DNA of 64,000 nucleotides. Origin: Cellulomonas sp. NS3 (GTDB lineage Bacteria > Actinomycetota > Actinomycetes > Actinomycetales > Cellulomonadaceae). The stretch is taken from positions 4,340,001 to 4,404,000 of the forward strand of contig NZ_CP103289.1 in assembly GCF_024757985.1 (NCBI RefSeq). The letters run 5' to 3'. The position numbers were made by a program, and so were the translations under genes. Positions 35,071-43,009 of this stretch are shown piece after piece; the first letter of the stretch is position 1, and each line of letters begins with the position of its first letter. The notes below the pieces were generated by a model that was not told where the DNA came from, ran no database searches, and saw nothing but the letters and a program-made list of their open reading frames with translations.

Positions 35071-36681
35071 TCACCGGTTCGGGATCGACCCGAGCCAGGC
35101 CGGAGGGACGTCGACGTAGCGCTTGTTCGCGAGCGCGTCCCACTCCGCGGACGCGAGGAGCCGCTTCGTGCCGCCCTCCACCCGGAAGATGGCGCCCGAG
35201 GTCACGTCGCGCATGAGATGCGACCCGCTGGGCACGGTCCCCGTGACCTGTCCCAGCAGCGTCGCCGGGACGTCCGTGTACGACGGCGAGCCGAGCCGCT
35301 GCCACTCGGCGGGTGACAGGACGTACTTCGCCCCGCCGAGCACCTGGTAGATGCCTCCGGTGCTCCGGTCACGCAGGAGCGCGTACGACGTCGGGACACC
35401 TACGGGGACCCGGGCGATGAACCCCGACGGGACCGTCAGGTACGCCGGCGAGCCGAGCGCCTGCCACTCCGGGAGCGACAGCGGGTACCGCGTGCAGCCG
35501 ACGACCTGGTGGATGACCCCGCTCACGGGGTCACGCAGCAGGACCGGCCCCCCGGGCGCCCCTTCCGGCAGCATCGCGACGAACCCGGCCGGGACGTCGA
35601 CGTAGGCCGGCTGGCCGAGGGCGATCCACTCGTCCTGCGACAGGCGGTAGCGAGCGCCGCTGACGACCCGGTGGATGGCGCTGTCCGGGTCCCGGAGGAA
35701 CGTGTTGTCCCGCGGGGCAGACCGCAGTGAGTCCACGGTCGCCTGCGACACGTCCGTGTAGCCCCGCAGGTTCATCGCGGCCCACTCCGCGTACGACAGC
35801 TCGTACGCGCCGCCGCCCGCGACGAGGAAGATCTTCCCGCTCGGGACCCGGACGAGCTGCCCGTCACCGATGTTGGGGCTCCCCGCCGGCACGACCGGCG
35901 CGGGGGCGCAGTCGGGCCGGATGTTCTGGGTGAGCCAGCCACGCAGGTCGTCCACGCGGGTCTCGGTGGCGCCCTGGGCGGTCGTGGTCGAGCCGAGGCA
36001 CCCACCCTGGGACGCGGTGTGGTGGATCGCGACGAGCTCGAGCGCGCCCCCGCTGGTGCTGCGCAACGCGGGCCCGCCGGCGTCGCCCTTGCAGATCGTC
36101 GCCCCGGTGCTCGCCGCCTGGATCCCGAGCGTGCCGGCGTCGACGAGGTTCACCGTGAACGTCGCGGCGTGCGCCGTGTCCGGCACCCACTGCGTCGCCG
36201 TGCGCCCGTACCCGGTGACCGTCAGCGACTCGCCGACGACGGGAGCGGTGGCCGCCACCGTGACCGGAGCGACGTCGGTGACCTCCTTCGTCAGCCGGAC
36301 CAGCGCCACGTCACGGTCCGCGTGCGGCACGACCACGTCCACGGCGTGGCCGGTCGTGGTGGTCAGGTCGGCGCGGCCGATCGTGACGGTCGTGGGCACG
36401 GCGGGCTTGCCGAGCGGCACCGCCTCACCGGGGGTCGCGACGAAGCACGACTTGGCGGTGAGCACCCACCACGAGTCGACGAGCGCGCCGGAGCACGCGC
36501 GGTCCTCGCCGACGTTGATCTTGACCGTGGCCGCGGCTGCGGGGCCGGTGGGGGTCGCGCCCTCCACTGCGTGAGCGGCAGGGACGCCGACAGCGATGAG
36601 TGCCAGGGCAGCCGCACCGAACCACGCCACTCGCGACGAGAACGGGCGGTGAGGCGCACGCTTCACGTCGTCGCCACTCAC
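35071..36681 (-). CDS. Secreted trypsin-fold pseudoprotease with ~50-residue YxLSxxEW repeats
   Basis: A 536-residue protein. The signal peptide (VAWFGAAALALIAVGVPAAHA) precedes an S1-like domain with TAKSC instead of TAAHC and CKGDAGGPALR instead of GDSGGP; RDVALVRLT is kept. From ~residue 300 come about five ~50-residue repeats of the form LLRDPxSGxIYQVxGGxKYxLSxAEWxALGxPxYxDVP. This repeat type is common in secreted and cell-wall proteins of actinobacteria and is presumably for wall or glycan binding. The GTG at 36681 overlaps the upstream gene's TGA by 4 nt, so it is coupled to the small secreted protein at 36678 and with it forms the operon 37832-36678-35071. Confidence 0.78.
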   Translation of the reverse strand: MSGDDVKRAPHRPFSSRVAWFGAAALALIAVGVPAAHAVEGATPTGPAAAATVKINVGEDRACSGALVDSWWVLTAKSCFVATPGEAVPLGKPAVPTTVTIGRADLTTTTGHAVDVVVPHADRDVALVRLTKEVTDVAPVTVAATAPVVGESLTVTGYGRTATQWVPDTAHAATFTVNLVDAGTLGIQAASTGATICKGDAGGPALRSTSGGALELVAIHHTASQGGCLGSTTTAQGATETRVDDLRGWLTQNIRPDCAPAPVVPAGSPNIGDGQLVRVPSGKIFLVAGGGAYELSYAEWAAMNLRGYTDVSQATVDSLRSAPRDNTFLRDPDSAIHRVVSGARYRLSQDEWIALGQPAYVDVPAGFVAMLPEGAPGGPVLLRDPVSGVIHQVVGCTRYPLSLPEWQALGSPAYLTVPSGFIARVPVGVPTSYALLRDRSTGGIYQVLGGAKYVLSPAEWQRLGSPSYTDVPATLLGQVTGTVPSGSHLMRDVTSGAIFRVEGGTKRLLASAEWDALANKRYVDVPPAWLGSIPNR

Positions 36682-37232
36682 CAGGCACCGAACCGGAGCT
36701 CGACGAGGATCGCTTCCGGCAGCTTGTCGGGGTCGTGACCGGTCTCCACCGGCACGCTCTCGCCTGGCTCCGCCGTATAGACCTGGTCCTTGCCCGGCAG
36801 CTCCGCGGTCGCCGTCACCGTCTCCTCCCCGCCCCGGAAACCGAACGTGTACGGCACCCGCAGCTTCAGGAACCCCCGTTCCCCCGACGTCCGGAAGCAG
36901 AAGTACGCACCGAAGTCGGACTCCTCGAGCTCCGCCTCCACCTGGATCAGGTCCTCGGCGCACTGCACCTCGTCGGTCATTCGCATCGACTTCACGAAGA
37001 CGATGTGCCCGTCACCGGACACAACCTCGAGCTTGTCGCTCGCCAGGATTGCTGCCGCCCCCGGGTAGGCGAAGTCCTCCACCAGCGACGACTGCACCTC
37101 GTCTCCAGCACCCGCCGCAACCGCGGCTCCGCCACCCCCGCCGAAAGCCACGACCGCACCGACTATTACCGCAGCCGACACACCGACCCAGCCCACGTCA
37201 CGCCTCACACGAGTCCCCAATCGTCGACACAT
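36678..37232 (-). CDS. Small secreted protein of unknown family, paralog of the 37284 gene
   Basis: A 184-residue protein with a signal-type N-terminus (VGVSAAVIVGAVVAF, then GAAVAAGAG). The mature part starts DEVQSSLVEDFAYPGAAAIL and contains VQCAEDLIQVEAELE, FCFRTSGERGFLKLRVPYTF and a C-terminal AILVELRFGAW. Two conserved cysteines could form one disulphide. The pattern suggests a small all-beta extracellular domain; I recognise no family. About half of the residues match the neighbour at 37284. ATG 37232 has poor ribosome-site spacing; a GTG at 37208 behind GGGG, aligned with the paralog, may be the real start. Its stop overlaps the start of the pseudoprotease at 35071, so the two are probably made together. 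Confidence 0.65.
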   Translation of the reverse strand: MCRRLGTRVRRDVGWVGVSAAVIVGAVVAFGGGGGAAVAAGAGDEVQSSLVEDFAYPGAAAILASDKLEVVSGDGHIVFVKSMRMTDEVQCAEDLIQVEAELEESDFGAYFCFRTSGERGFLKLRVPYTFGFRGGEETVTATAELPGKDQVYTAEPGESVPVETGHDPDKLPEAILVELRFGAW

Positions 37233-37283
37233 CCTGAAAAGCTCTCTCGATCAACGCGACGTCTGTCTGCCGGCTCCGTCCGT

Positions 37284-37832
37284 TCACCACGCGCCGAAAC
37301 GCAGCTCGACCAAGATCGCTTCCGGCATCTTCTCGGGGTCACGGTTGGGGGCGACCGACTTGAACTCCCCGGGCTCTGCCGTGACCGTCACGTCCGGACC
37401 CGGCAGCTCCGCCGTGGCCGTGACCGTTTCCGACCCGCCCCGCAGGGAGTACGTGTACGGCACTCGCAGCTTCAGGAAGCCGCGCTCGCCCGACGTCCGA
37501 AAGCAGTAGCGCGAGCCAGTTGGAGCGTCTTTCACATCTGCTGACACCTGGATATGGTCGTCCGCGCACTGCACGTTCTCCCTGACGCTGAGGATGATCG
37601 AGGAGTCGAACTCGATGTGACCGTCACCCGAGATCACCTCCAGCCCGTCGCTCGCCAGGATGTCCGCTGCCCCCGGGTAGGCGAAGTCCTCCACCAACGA
37701 GGATTGCACCTCACCCTCGGCGCCGTCCGCAGCAACGGCCGCTCCACCGCTTCCCAGGGCGACCGCAACACCGGCCAGCATCAGTACCGATGCGCCCATC
37801 CAACCCACAACGACACGCCTTGACTTCAACAT
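37284..37832 (-). CDS. Small secreted protein of unknown family
   Basis: A 182-residue secreted protein and tandem paralog of the 36678 gene. The signal peptide is VVVGWMGASVLMLAGVAVAL with cleavage likely after GAAVAADG. Shared blocks with the paralog include EVQSSLVEDFAYPGAA, the cysteine in VQCADDHIQV, YCFRTSGERGFLKLRVPYTY, GSETVTATAELPG and the identical C-terminus EAILVELRFGAW. ATG 37832 follows GGAG at good spacing. The 51-bp gap to the next gene and the overlaps after it make 37284-36678-35071 an operon. It lies right after the immunity gene of the polymorphic toxin. Function is unknown; a partner of the pseudoproteases is a hypothesis only. Confidence 0.68.
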   Translation of the reverse strand: MLKSRRVVVGWMGASVLMLAGVAVALGSGGAAVAADGAEGEVQSSLVEDFAYPGAADILASDGLEVISGDGHIEFDSSIILSVRENVQCADDHIQVSADVKDAPTGSRYCFRTSGERGFLKLRVPYTYSLRGGSETVTATAELPGPDVTVTAEPGEFKSVAPNRDPEKMPEAILVELRFGAW

Positions 37833-37932
37833 GGCACTCCATTCATATCTGAGTTCCCCATCACTACGTGGGGCGTCGTCGGCGCGTCACGTCTGGCGAT
37901 GCATCGACGCCCCTGCGGTCGTCGCGGCCTGC

Positions 37933-38436
37933 TCAGCCCCCGTCGGGGTGTGGCGACAGTCCCATCTCGTCGAGCCATCGTCGGAGCGGGGCCTCCTCCT
38001 GGACTGAAGGATCGGCCTCGGAACCGCACAACCGTCGGAGCTCCTCGAAGAACTCGATGCCCGCGCGCGCGACCGTGACATAGAGCTTGTCGGCGGGCGC
38101 GACGGCGCGTCGATCGATCGATCCGTCCGGCGTCGTGACCCTCAGCAGAAGATCGGCCCCTCCCCGAAGTGCGCTCGCCCCGAAGTAGATCCCCTGACTA
38201 GGGAACGCTCTCTGGCCGGAACCTGAGCGGCGGCACTCGTCGAGCGCTTGCACGACGAACGGCCACAGCCAGTTCACGTCGTCCCACAGCGTCACGCCCA
38301 TCAGCTCGACGCCGTCCACGGTCAGGCTGATCGCACCCGGAACCCAGCGGCAGCTGTCGTCATGACGCTCAGCGTCACGGATGGGGCGGAACTCGCCGTC
38401 GACTCTCACGTAGCTCGCTGCGGTGACCTCGTTCAC
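37933..38436 (-). CDS. Putative immunity protein of the polymorphic toxin
   Basis: A 167-residue cytosolic, soluble protein of no family I recognise, with acidic patches and motifs such as DDVNWLWPFVVQALDECRRSG and FFEELRRLCGSEAD. The immunity role is inferred from position: its GTG start (38436) overlaps the toxin stop codon by 4 nt (GTGA), the standard toxin-immunity layout, and it is small, leaderless for secretion and less GC-rich than its neighbours. It should bind the EndoU-like tip in the producing cell. Alternative: an unrelated hypothetical gene. Confidence 0.6.
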   Translation of the reverse strand: MNEVTAASYVRVDGEFRPIRDAERHDDSCRWVPGAISLTVDGVELMGVTLWDDVNWLWPFVVQALDECRRSGSGQRAFPSQGIYFGASALRGGADLLLRVTTPDGSIDRRAVAPADKLYVTVARAGIEFFEELRRLCGSEADPSVQEEAPLRRWLDEMGLSPHPDGG

Positions 38437-41400
38437 TGCCCCGCCCCCGGGGGGTAGAACTGACCGATCCGCCCGTTGTTCACACCGAGAATGTAGGTGA
38501 CGCCGTTGACCTCGCCCGTGAATTGCTTCGTGCCCAAGCCGATGGCCGCCAGCTCGTCCCGGTTCTGTTCGATGACCGCGGCCAACGTCGCCTCTACGTC
38601 GGCGATCGACATCGACCGATCGAAAAAGTCGGTCCTACCCTTGATCTCACCCTTCCAGTACCTCGGGTGATGGCGTTCCAAGATGTGCGTAAATCCCGCT
38701 ACATCGAGGTCGAACGCCCAATTTCCGCAATAGAATAGCCGTTCTTCCCAGTCGCTTAGGTCCAGGATGCACGTCTCATCATTGTGAACGAGGATCTCGT
38801 CCACGCCGACATGAAAGGTGTCGACATCTTCGACGTCGAGGTTGTAGGCCAGGCCTTGCCGCTCCGTACCCGCGCGGAGTCCGTCGACCGCCAGCGTCTC
38901 GCCATCGGCGGTCAGGACCTGCTCGCCCGGCGCGAGCTCGTCCGCCCGCTCGAAGCGCGCGTCCGTAACTGACCAGAACGGGTGGTCCTCGGTCGTACCC
39001 ACGATCGCGCCGTTGCGGAATGCGAGATTGGTGAGAGTGTCCTCGTGGACGAACACGTGGGTGACCTCGCGCGCGCCCTGCTCACCCGTCTCGGGATCGG
39101 TGGCGATGACGTCGTCCTCTACTGCGACCTCGTCAATCGGCTTCCGCGACCCGTCGGCCATCAGGATGAGGGTGCTTCCCGCGAACGAGCAGGCGAGCTC
39201 CGCTGCTTCCTTGAGCTGGCGTCGCAGCTCTGTGAGCCGGTCAAAGGTTCGCACGGCGCTCGTGGAGGTGCGACGGACCTTTATCGCCCCGGTCACCCAA
39301 CCCAGAGGCCCAAGGACAGAAGCAAACGAGAGGGCGGCGCCAGTCTTGTCTCCTCGACCGAGAAGAATGAATGCACCGAAGAGGTCACATCCCTCGGCAG
39401 GGCCGCTGAAAAATCCGCATGCGGTAAGGCCGAGGTCGAGGACATCGGCGCCCAGTTGTAGGAACAGTTCAGGGTCGGCTTCTGCGAGCTCTACGAGGTC
39501 TCGGACGAATCCCACCGATCTGCATGTGCCCTTGACGTCCGGAGCCCACGGGTTGCAGCTCCCCGCAGAGATGACGACCTCTCCAAGCGTGATGGCTGCC
39601 TCTTTACAAGCTGGCCAGACATCTCTCGTGGTGAGCCCAACCAGGCAGTTGGCGCTCCGAAAGTCGTCGTTCGCGGTTCCGGTGCCACCCTGACCGGTTC
39701 CAGGAGCGGTGCTGCGCATTGCCGCTGCGCGCTGGGCGAGCCGTGTGATGTAGGCCGCCGTCGCCGCCTGGGCAGCCTGGTTGGCCGCGCTCGCGTCCTT
39801 GCCCGCGGCCGTCGCGGCCTCCCGCGCCGACTGCTTGGAGCGCTGCGCGGACGCTGCATCGGCCTTCGCGCGCTTCGCCGCGGCCGACGCCGTAACCATC
39901 GACTGAGCGGCGTTGTCCGCGCTGACTCGCGCCTTCGCGGCGGCGTCCTTCGCGGTCTGCGCGGAGGACGCCGCCTGGTCGGCGGACGCCTTCGCAGCGG
40001 CGGAGGACTGGCTGGCCTCGGCCGCGTAGGTGGCGGCTTGGCTGGCCGCCGCTGCGGCCTGGCTCGCGGAGGTCCTGGCGTCGTCGGCGGCGCCCTGGGC
40101 GACGGCGGCGACGCGGCGCGCCTCGGCTGCGTCGACCAGTGCGGTCTGGGCGTAGTGCTGCGCCTCGGAGATCAGGGCGTCCACGGTCCGAACGTGGGCG
40201 ACCTGCTCGGCGTCGCGTTGAGCGGCTTCGTACTGGCCGACGGCCAGGAAGTAGGACGCATAGGAGACCGGTCCAGCCAGGGCGATCTGGGCTGCGGCCT
40301 TGACCTCCGGGCCGGCATCGTCCATGACCTGGTTGATCGCGATCTCCCGGTCGAGGGCTCGCGCCGTGTGCTGCCCGGTCCGCAGGAATTCGCTGACCTG
40401 CGCACTGGTTCCCGCCAACGCCTTCTGAGCCGCGGCAGCCACCTTCGGTCCGGGCTGCTCGGCGAGGATCCGGGTGACCGCCCGTCGGTCGTCCACCGTC
40501 TTGCGTGGATAGGCCCGCGTACGCAGGAACGTCGCCACCGCCGCGTCGTCCCCGTCCAGGGACGCCCGAGCAGCGGTCTTCTGCTGCCCGTCGGGCAGCG
40601 TGTCGACCAGGTGCCAGACCCGGACTCGGTCGTCCTGCCCCGCAGCGAGTGTGCGGCCCTGCGTCAGCCAGGAGCGCAGCACGGCCTCGTCCCCAGCGAG
40701 CGCCTCCGCCGCGGCGGCCTTGGTCCACTCCCCACCCGTGCTCATCAACGCCAAGGCGGCCTTGCGACCGGAGTCCAGCACCGCCTCGCTGGAGGCGCCC
40801 TCCTTCATGGCCGCATCGAGCAGACTGCGGGTCTCACCCGGGATTCGCGCCTCTTCCGCGGTGTCCCACAGCACTCCCCGGTCCCACGCGGCCGACTCCG
40901 CGTTCGCCTTGTTGGCAGCGATCTCCGCCTCGGCGGCAGCTTTCGCGTCCGCTAGGCCGTGCGCGGTTGCCTCGGCCAACCGAGCCTCGTCGGCCTCGCG
41001 TGCCATCTTCCTCACGATCGTCGCCTGCCCGGCGGCCTCCACCGCGAGCTGAGAGGCCGCAGTGGCGTCCGCGGCGTGCGCGGCCGCCTGCTCCGCCGCC
41101 TGCTCCGCCGCTCCCGCATGGGTCGCGGCGGCTGTGGCGGCGGCCGCTGCGCGGAACGCGTGGTTCCCGGCCTCCTCCGCGAGACGGAACGCCTCGTTCG
41201 ATGCGGCTGCCGCCGCCTCCGCGAACCCGAGGGCTCGCTGTGCCGCCTGCTCCGCCTGCGCCGCCTGCAACTTCGCCGCCCCGGCCGCGTCCCTCGTCCG
41301 CTTCGCCTGCGCCGCAGACACCCCGGAGTGCCGAGACGCCCGGTCGGCCGCCTCCGCAGCCGCGATCGCGTTCCTGCTGGCGCTCACCGCGGACGTCGCT

Positions 41401-42593
41401 GCGTCATAAGCCTGTGTCAGCGACTCAGCCTGCTGGGCCCGGGCCTGCGCGAGGATCGCCGCCTGCTCCGTGGCTTTCTGCGCCGCCTCCGCGGCGGCCC
41501 GGGCCGCAGCCGCTTTGCTGCCATCCATCCGCGCCGCAGCCGCAGCCGAGTGCGCCGCGGCCGCCGCCCGGGCCGTCATCGATGCAGCCGCCGTGGCCTT
41601 GCGCGCCCCGTCCGCAGCCGTCTGTGCCGCCCGCAGCGCCGCACTCGAGGCCACGACCGCCTCCGACGCGGCGCCCTCAGCAGAGCTCGCGGCGTCCGCC
41701 GCCCGGCCCGCCGCCACCGACGCCCCCGCCGCCGCTCCACCGGCTGCCTGAGCCTCAGCCTCGGCCTCCTGCGCCGCAGCCTTCGCCTGTGCCGCCCCGC
41801 TCACCGCCCGGCCCGAGGCCTCCGCCGCCGATGCCGCCTCCGTCGCGGTCGTCGCACCAGCCTGACGAGCCTGGTCTGTCAGCTTCCCGATCTCGGCGAT
41901 CTCGCCGTCGCGCGCTCGCGCGACGAACTGACCTCGCACGATGAACGCATGCAGCTCCTCAGGGGACCCCTTCAACGCCGCCTGCGCCGCTGCCGCCAGG
42001 AGCGGACCGCTGCTGTTGGACGAGTCCGCCAGCATCGTCTCGGCCAGCATCTCCTCGTCGAGGTGCTGCGCCTCGGCCAGCCCGGAGTACAGGAAATCCG
42101 ACCACGCCGCAGACTCACCAGCCAATGCCTCGCGAGCCGTGGCCTGCACCTTGGGCCCACCGCTCTCCAGCGCCCGCATCACCCGAAGACGCTCATCGCT
42201 GACCCAGGCCGCGCGGAAGCCCCCGTCAGCAAAGGCCCGCAGCTCCTCCTCCGGCCCCTCCAGCACCCGCAACGCTGCCCGCCTCAGCATCGGACCGTCC
42301 GTGCTCGCCAGCACCTGCACCGACGCCCGGTAGTCCGCATCCGTGGCCTCGTCGAAACCCGACTCGACGAACGCCGCGAAGTCGGCCTCCGACCCGAGCA
42401 ACGCCGCCTCGGCCGCCCGTCGGACCGACGGCGTCCCCTCGGCGACCAATGACACGGCCCACAACCGGGTGCGAGCGGTGTCAGCCGACGCGTCGTCCGC
42501 CACAGCCGCAGCGCCAGGCGCTCCGCCCACCGTGACCCCGAGCACCACCGCGACCAGACCAGCAACCAACGACCGCCATGCCGTGCGCGCCAC
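38433..42593 (-). CDS. Polymorphic toxin: ALF-like/Ala-rich repeats, HINT domain, EndoU-like tip
   Basis: A 1386-residue secreted protein. The signal peptide is RSLVAGLVAVVLGVTVGGAPGAAA. Two blocks of short ALF-type repeats (xxALxGxxAxVxxFLxxG, ~residues 50-225 and ~580-800) flank long Ala-rich coiled-coil segments (~230-560, ~800-950). A linker with a few hydrophobic stretches leads to a HINT autoprocessing domain (residues 1135-1272) opening CSFAGSTLILMADGS and closing EILVHND. The 114-residue C-terminal tip has FTHILERHHPRYWKG, TDFFDRS and VNGVTYILGVNNGRIGQFYP, resembling bacterial EndoU ribonucleases. GTG 42593 follows GGGGAG. The tip has far lower GC (63 of 120 bases G/C at 38641-38760) than the repeats, a sign of module exchange. 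An immunity gene overlaps its end. Confidence 0.82.
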   Translation of the reverse strand: MARTAWRSLVAGLVAVVLGVTVGGAPGAAAVADDASADTARTRLWAVSLVAEGTPSVRRAAEAALLGSEADFAAFVESGFDEATDADYRASVQVLASTDGPMLRRAALRVLEGPEEELRAFADGGFRAAWVSDERLRVMRALESGGPKVQATAREALAGESAAWSDFLYSGLAEAQHLDEEMLAETMLADSSNSSGPLLAAAAQAALKGSPEELHAFIVRGQFVARARDGEIAEIGKLTDQARQAGATTATEAASAAEASGRAVSGAAQAKAAAQEAEAEAQAAGGAAAGASVAAGRAADAASSAEGAASEAVVASSAALRAAQTAADGARKATAAASMTARAAAAAHSAAAAARMDGSKAAAARAAAEAAQKATEQAAILAQARAQQAESLTQAYDAATSAVSASRNAIAAAEAADRASRHSGVSAAQAKRTRDAAGAAKLQAAQAEQAAQRALGFAEAAAAASNEAFRLAEEAGNHAFRAAAAATAAATHAGAAEQAAEQAAAHAADATAASQLAVEAAGQATIVRKMAREADEARLAEATAHGLADAKAAAEAEIAANKANAESAAWDRGVLWDTAEEARIPGETRSLLDAAMKEGASSEAVLDSGRKAALALMSTGGEWTKAAAAEALAGDEAVLRSWLTQGRTLAAGQDDRVRVWHLVDTLPDGQQKTAARASLDGDDAAVATFLRTRAYPRKTVDDRRAVTRILAEQPGPKVAAAAQKALAGTSAQVSEFLRTGQHTARALDREIAINQVMDDAGPEVKAAAQIALAGPVSYASYFLAVGQYEAAQRDAEQVAHVRTVDALISEAQHYAQTALVDAAEARRVAAVAQGAADDARTSASQAAAAASQAATYAAEASQSSAAAKASADQAASSAQTAKDAAAKARVSADNAAQSMVTASAAAKRAKADAASAQRSKQSAREAATAAGKDASAANQAAQAATAAYITRLAQRAAAMRSTAPGTGQGGTGTANDDFRSANCLVGLTTRDVWPACKEAAITLGEVVISAGSCNPWAPDVKGTCRSVGFVRDLVELAEADPELFLQLGADVLDLGLTACGFFSGPAEGCDLFGAFILLGRGDKTGAALSFASVLGPLGWVTGAIKVRRTSTSAVRTFDRLTELRRQLKEAAELACSFAGSTLILMADGSRKPIDEVAVEDDVIATDPETGEQGAREVTHVFVHEDTLTNLAFRNGAIVGTTEDHPFWSVTDARFERADELAPGEQVLTADGETLAVDGLRAGTERQGLAYNLDVEDVDTFHVGVDEILVHNDETCILDLSDWEERLFYCGNWAFDLDVAGFTHILERHHPRYWKGEIKGRTDFFDRSMSIADVEATLAAVIEQNRDELAAIGLGTKQFTGEVNGVTYILGVNNGRIGQFYPPGAGQ

Positions 42594-43009
42594 GAGCTCC
42601 CCCTAGAGACACCCCCCGATGACGATCCCCACCACCCCGGTGGCGATCGCGAAGCACTGCCCGACGAACCGGCACGGGCCGGCACGCAAGCAGGGCTGCC
42701 GTGGGTGACGGCAGACGTGGCTGAGCGCTGGGCGTGAGGAAGGGAGGGCCCGCAACGGGCAGCATCGATCACAGCGCGGCCCCCTGCGCAAAGGGGACGA
42801 ATCCCCTTCGGGCAGGGATGCTAGCGCCCTCACGGGGACTTGTGGGAAGCCCCCGGATGAACATGCGGATCTGAGCTTGGCGTCGCGCGTGGCGGTTCGG
42901 CGTGGGCGAACGTGCTGGTCGCAGCCACGGGCGTCGCGGATCGGGCGCCGCCGCCCGGCCTCAGAGCCCGCGTCGACCCCGTGTCCCCACCGCCTCGTAC
43001 CCTGGCCCG
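42594..43009. other. Upstream region of the toxin gene
   Basis: No gene I can support. It holds a 7-bp hairpin AAGGGGA-CGAA-TCCCCTT (42791-42808) and, on the minus strand, TAGCAT (near 42820), which could be the toxin promoter -10 with a ~220-nt leader. A 76-codon minus-strand frame (42603-42833) ends in a hydrophobic Gly-rich segment but otherwise looks non-coding. The right end carries the trmB promoter TACCCT at 42998-43003. Confidence 0.35.

Noticed and set aside
30295-36681. Active secreted serine proteases
   Set aside because: The His and Ser motifs are replaced in all four proteins (TAxSC and GDAGGP), so the default annotation as peptidases is not supported.
42603-42833. A 76-codon minus-strand gene upstream of the toxin
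   Set aside because: It is Cys/Pro/Arg-rich with no homologous look, spans a stable hairpin, and has no ribosome site; only the last ~17 residues look membrane-like.
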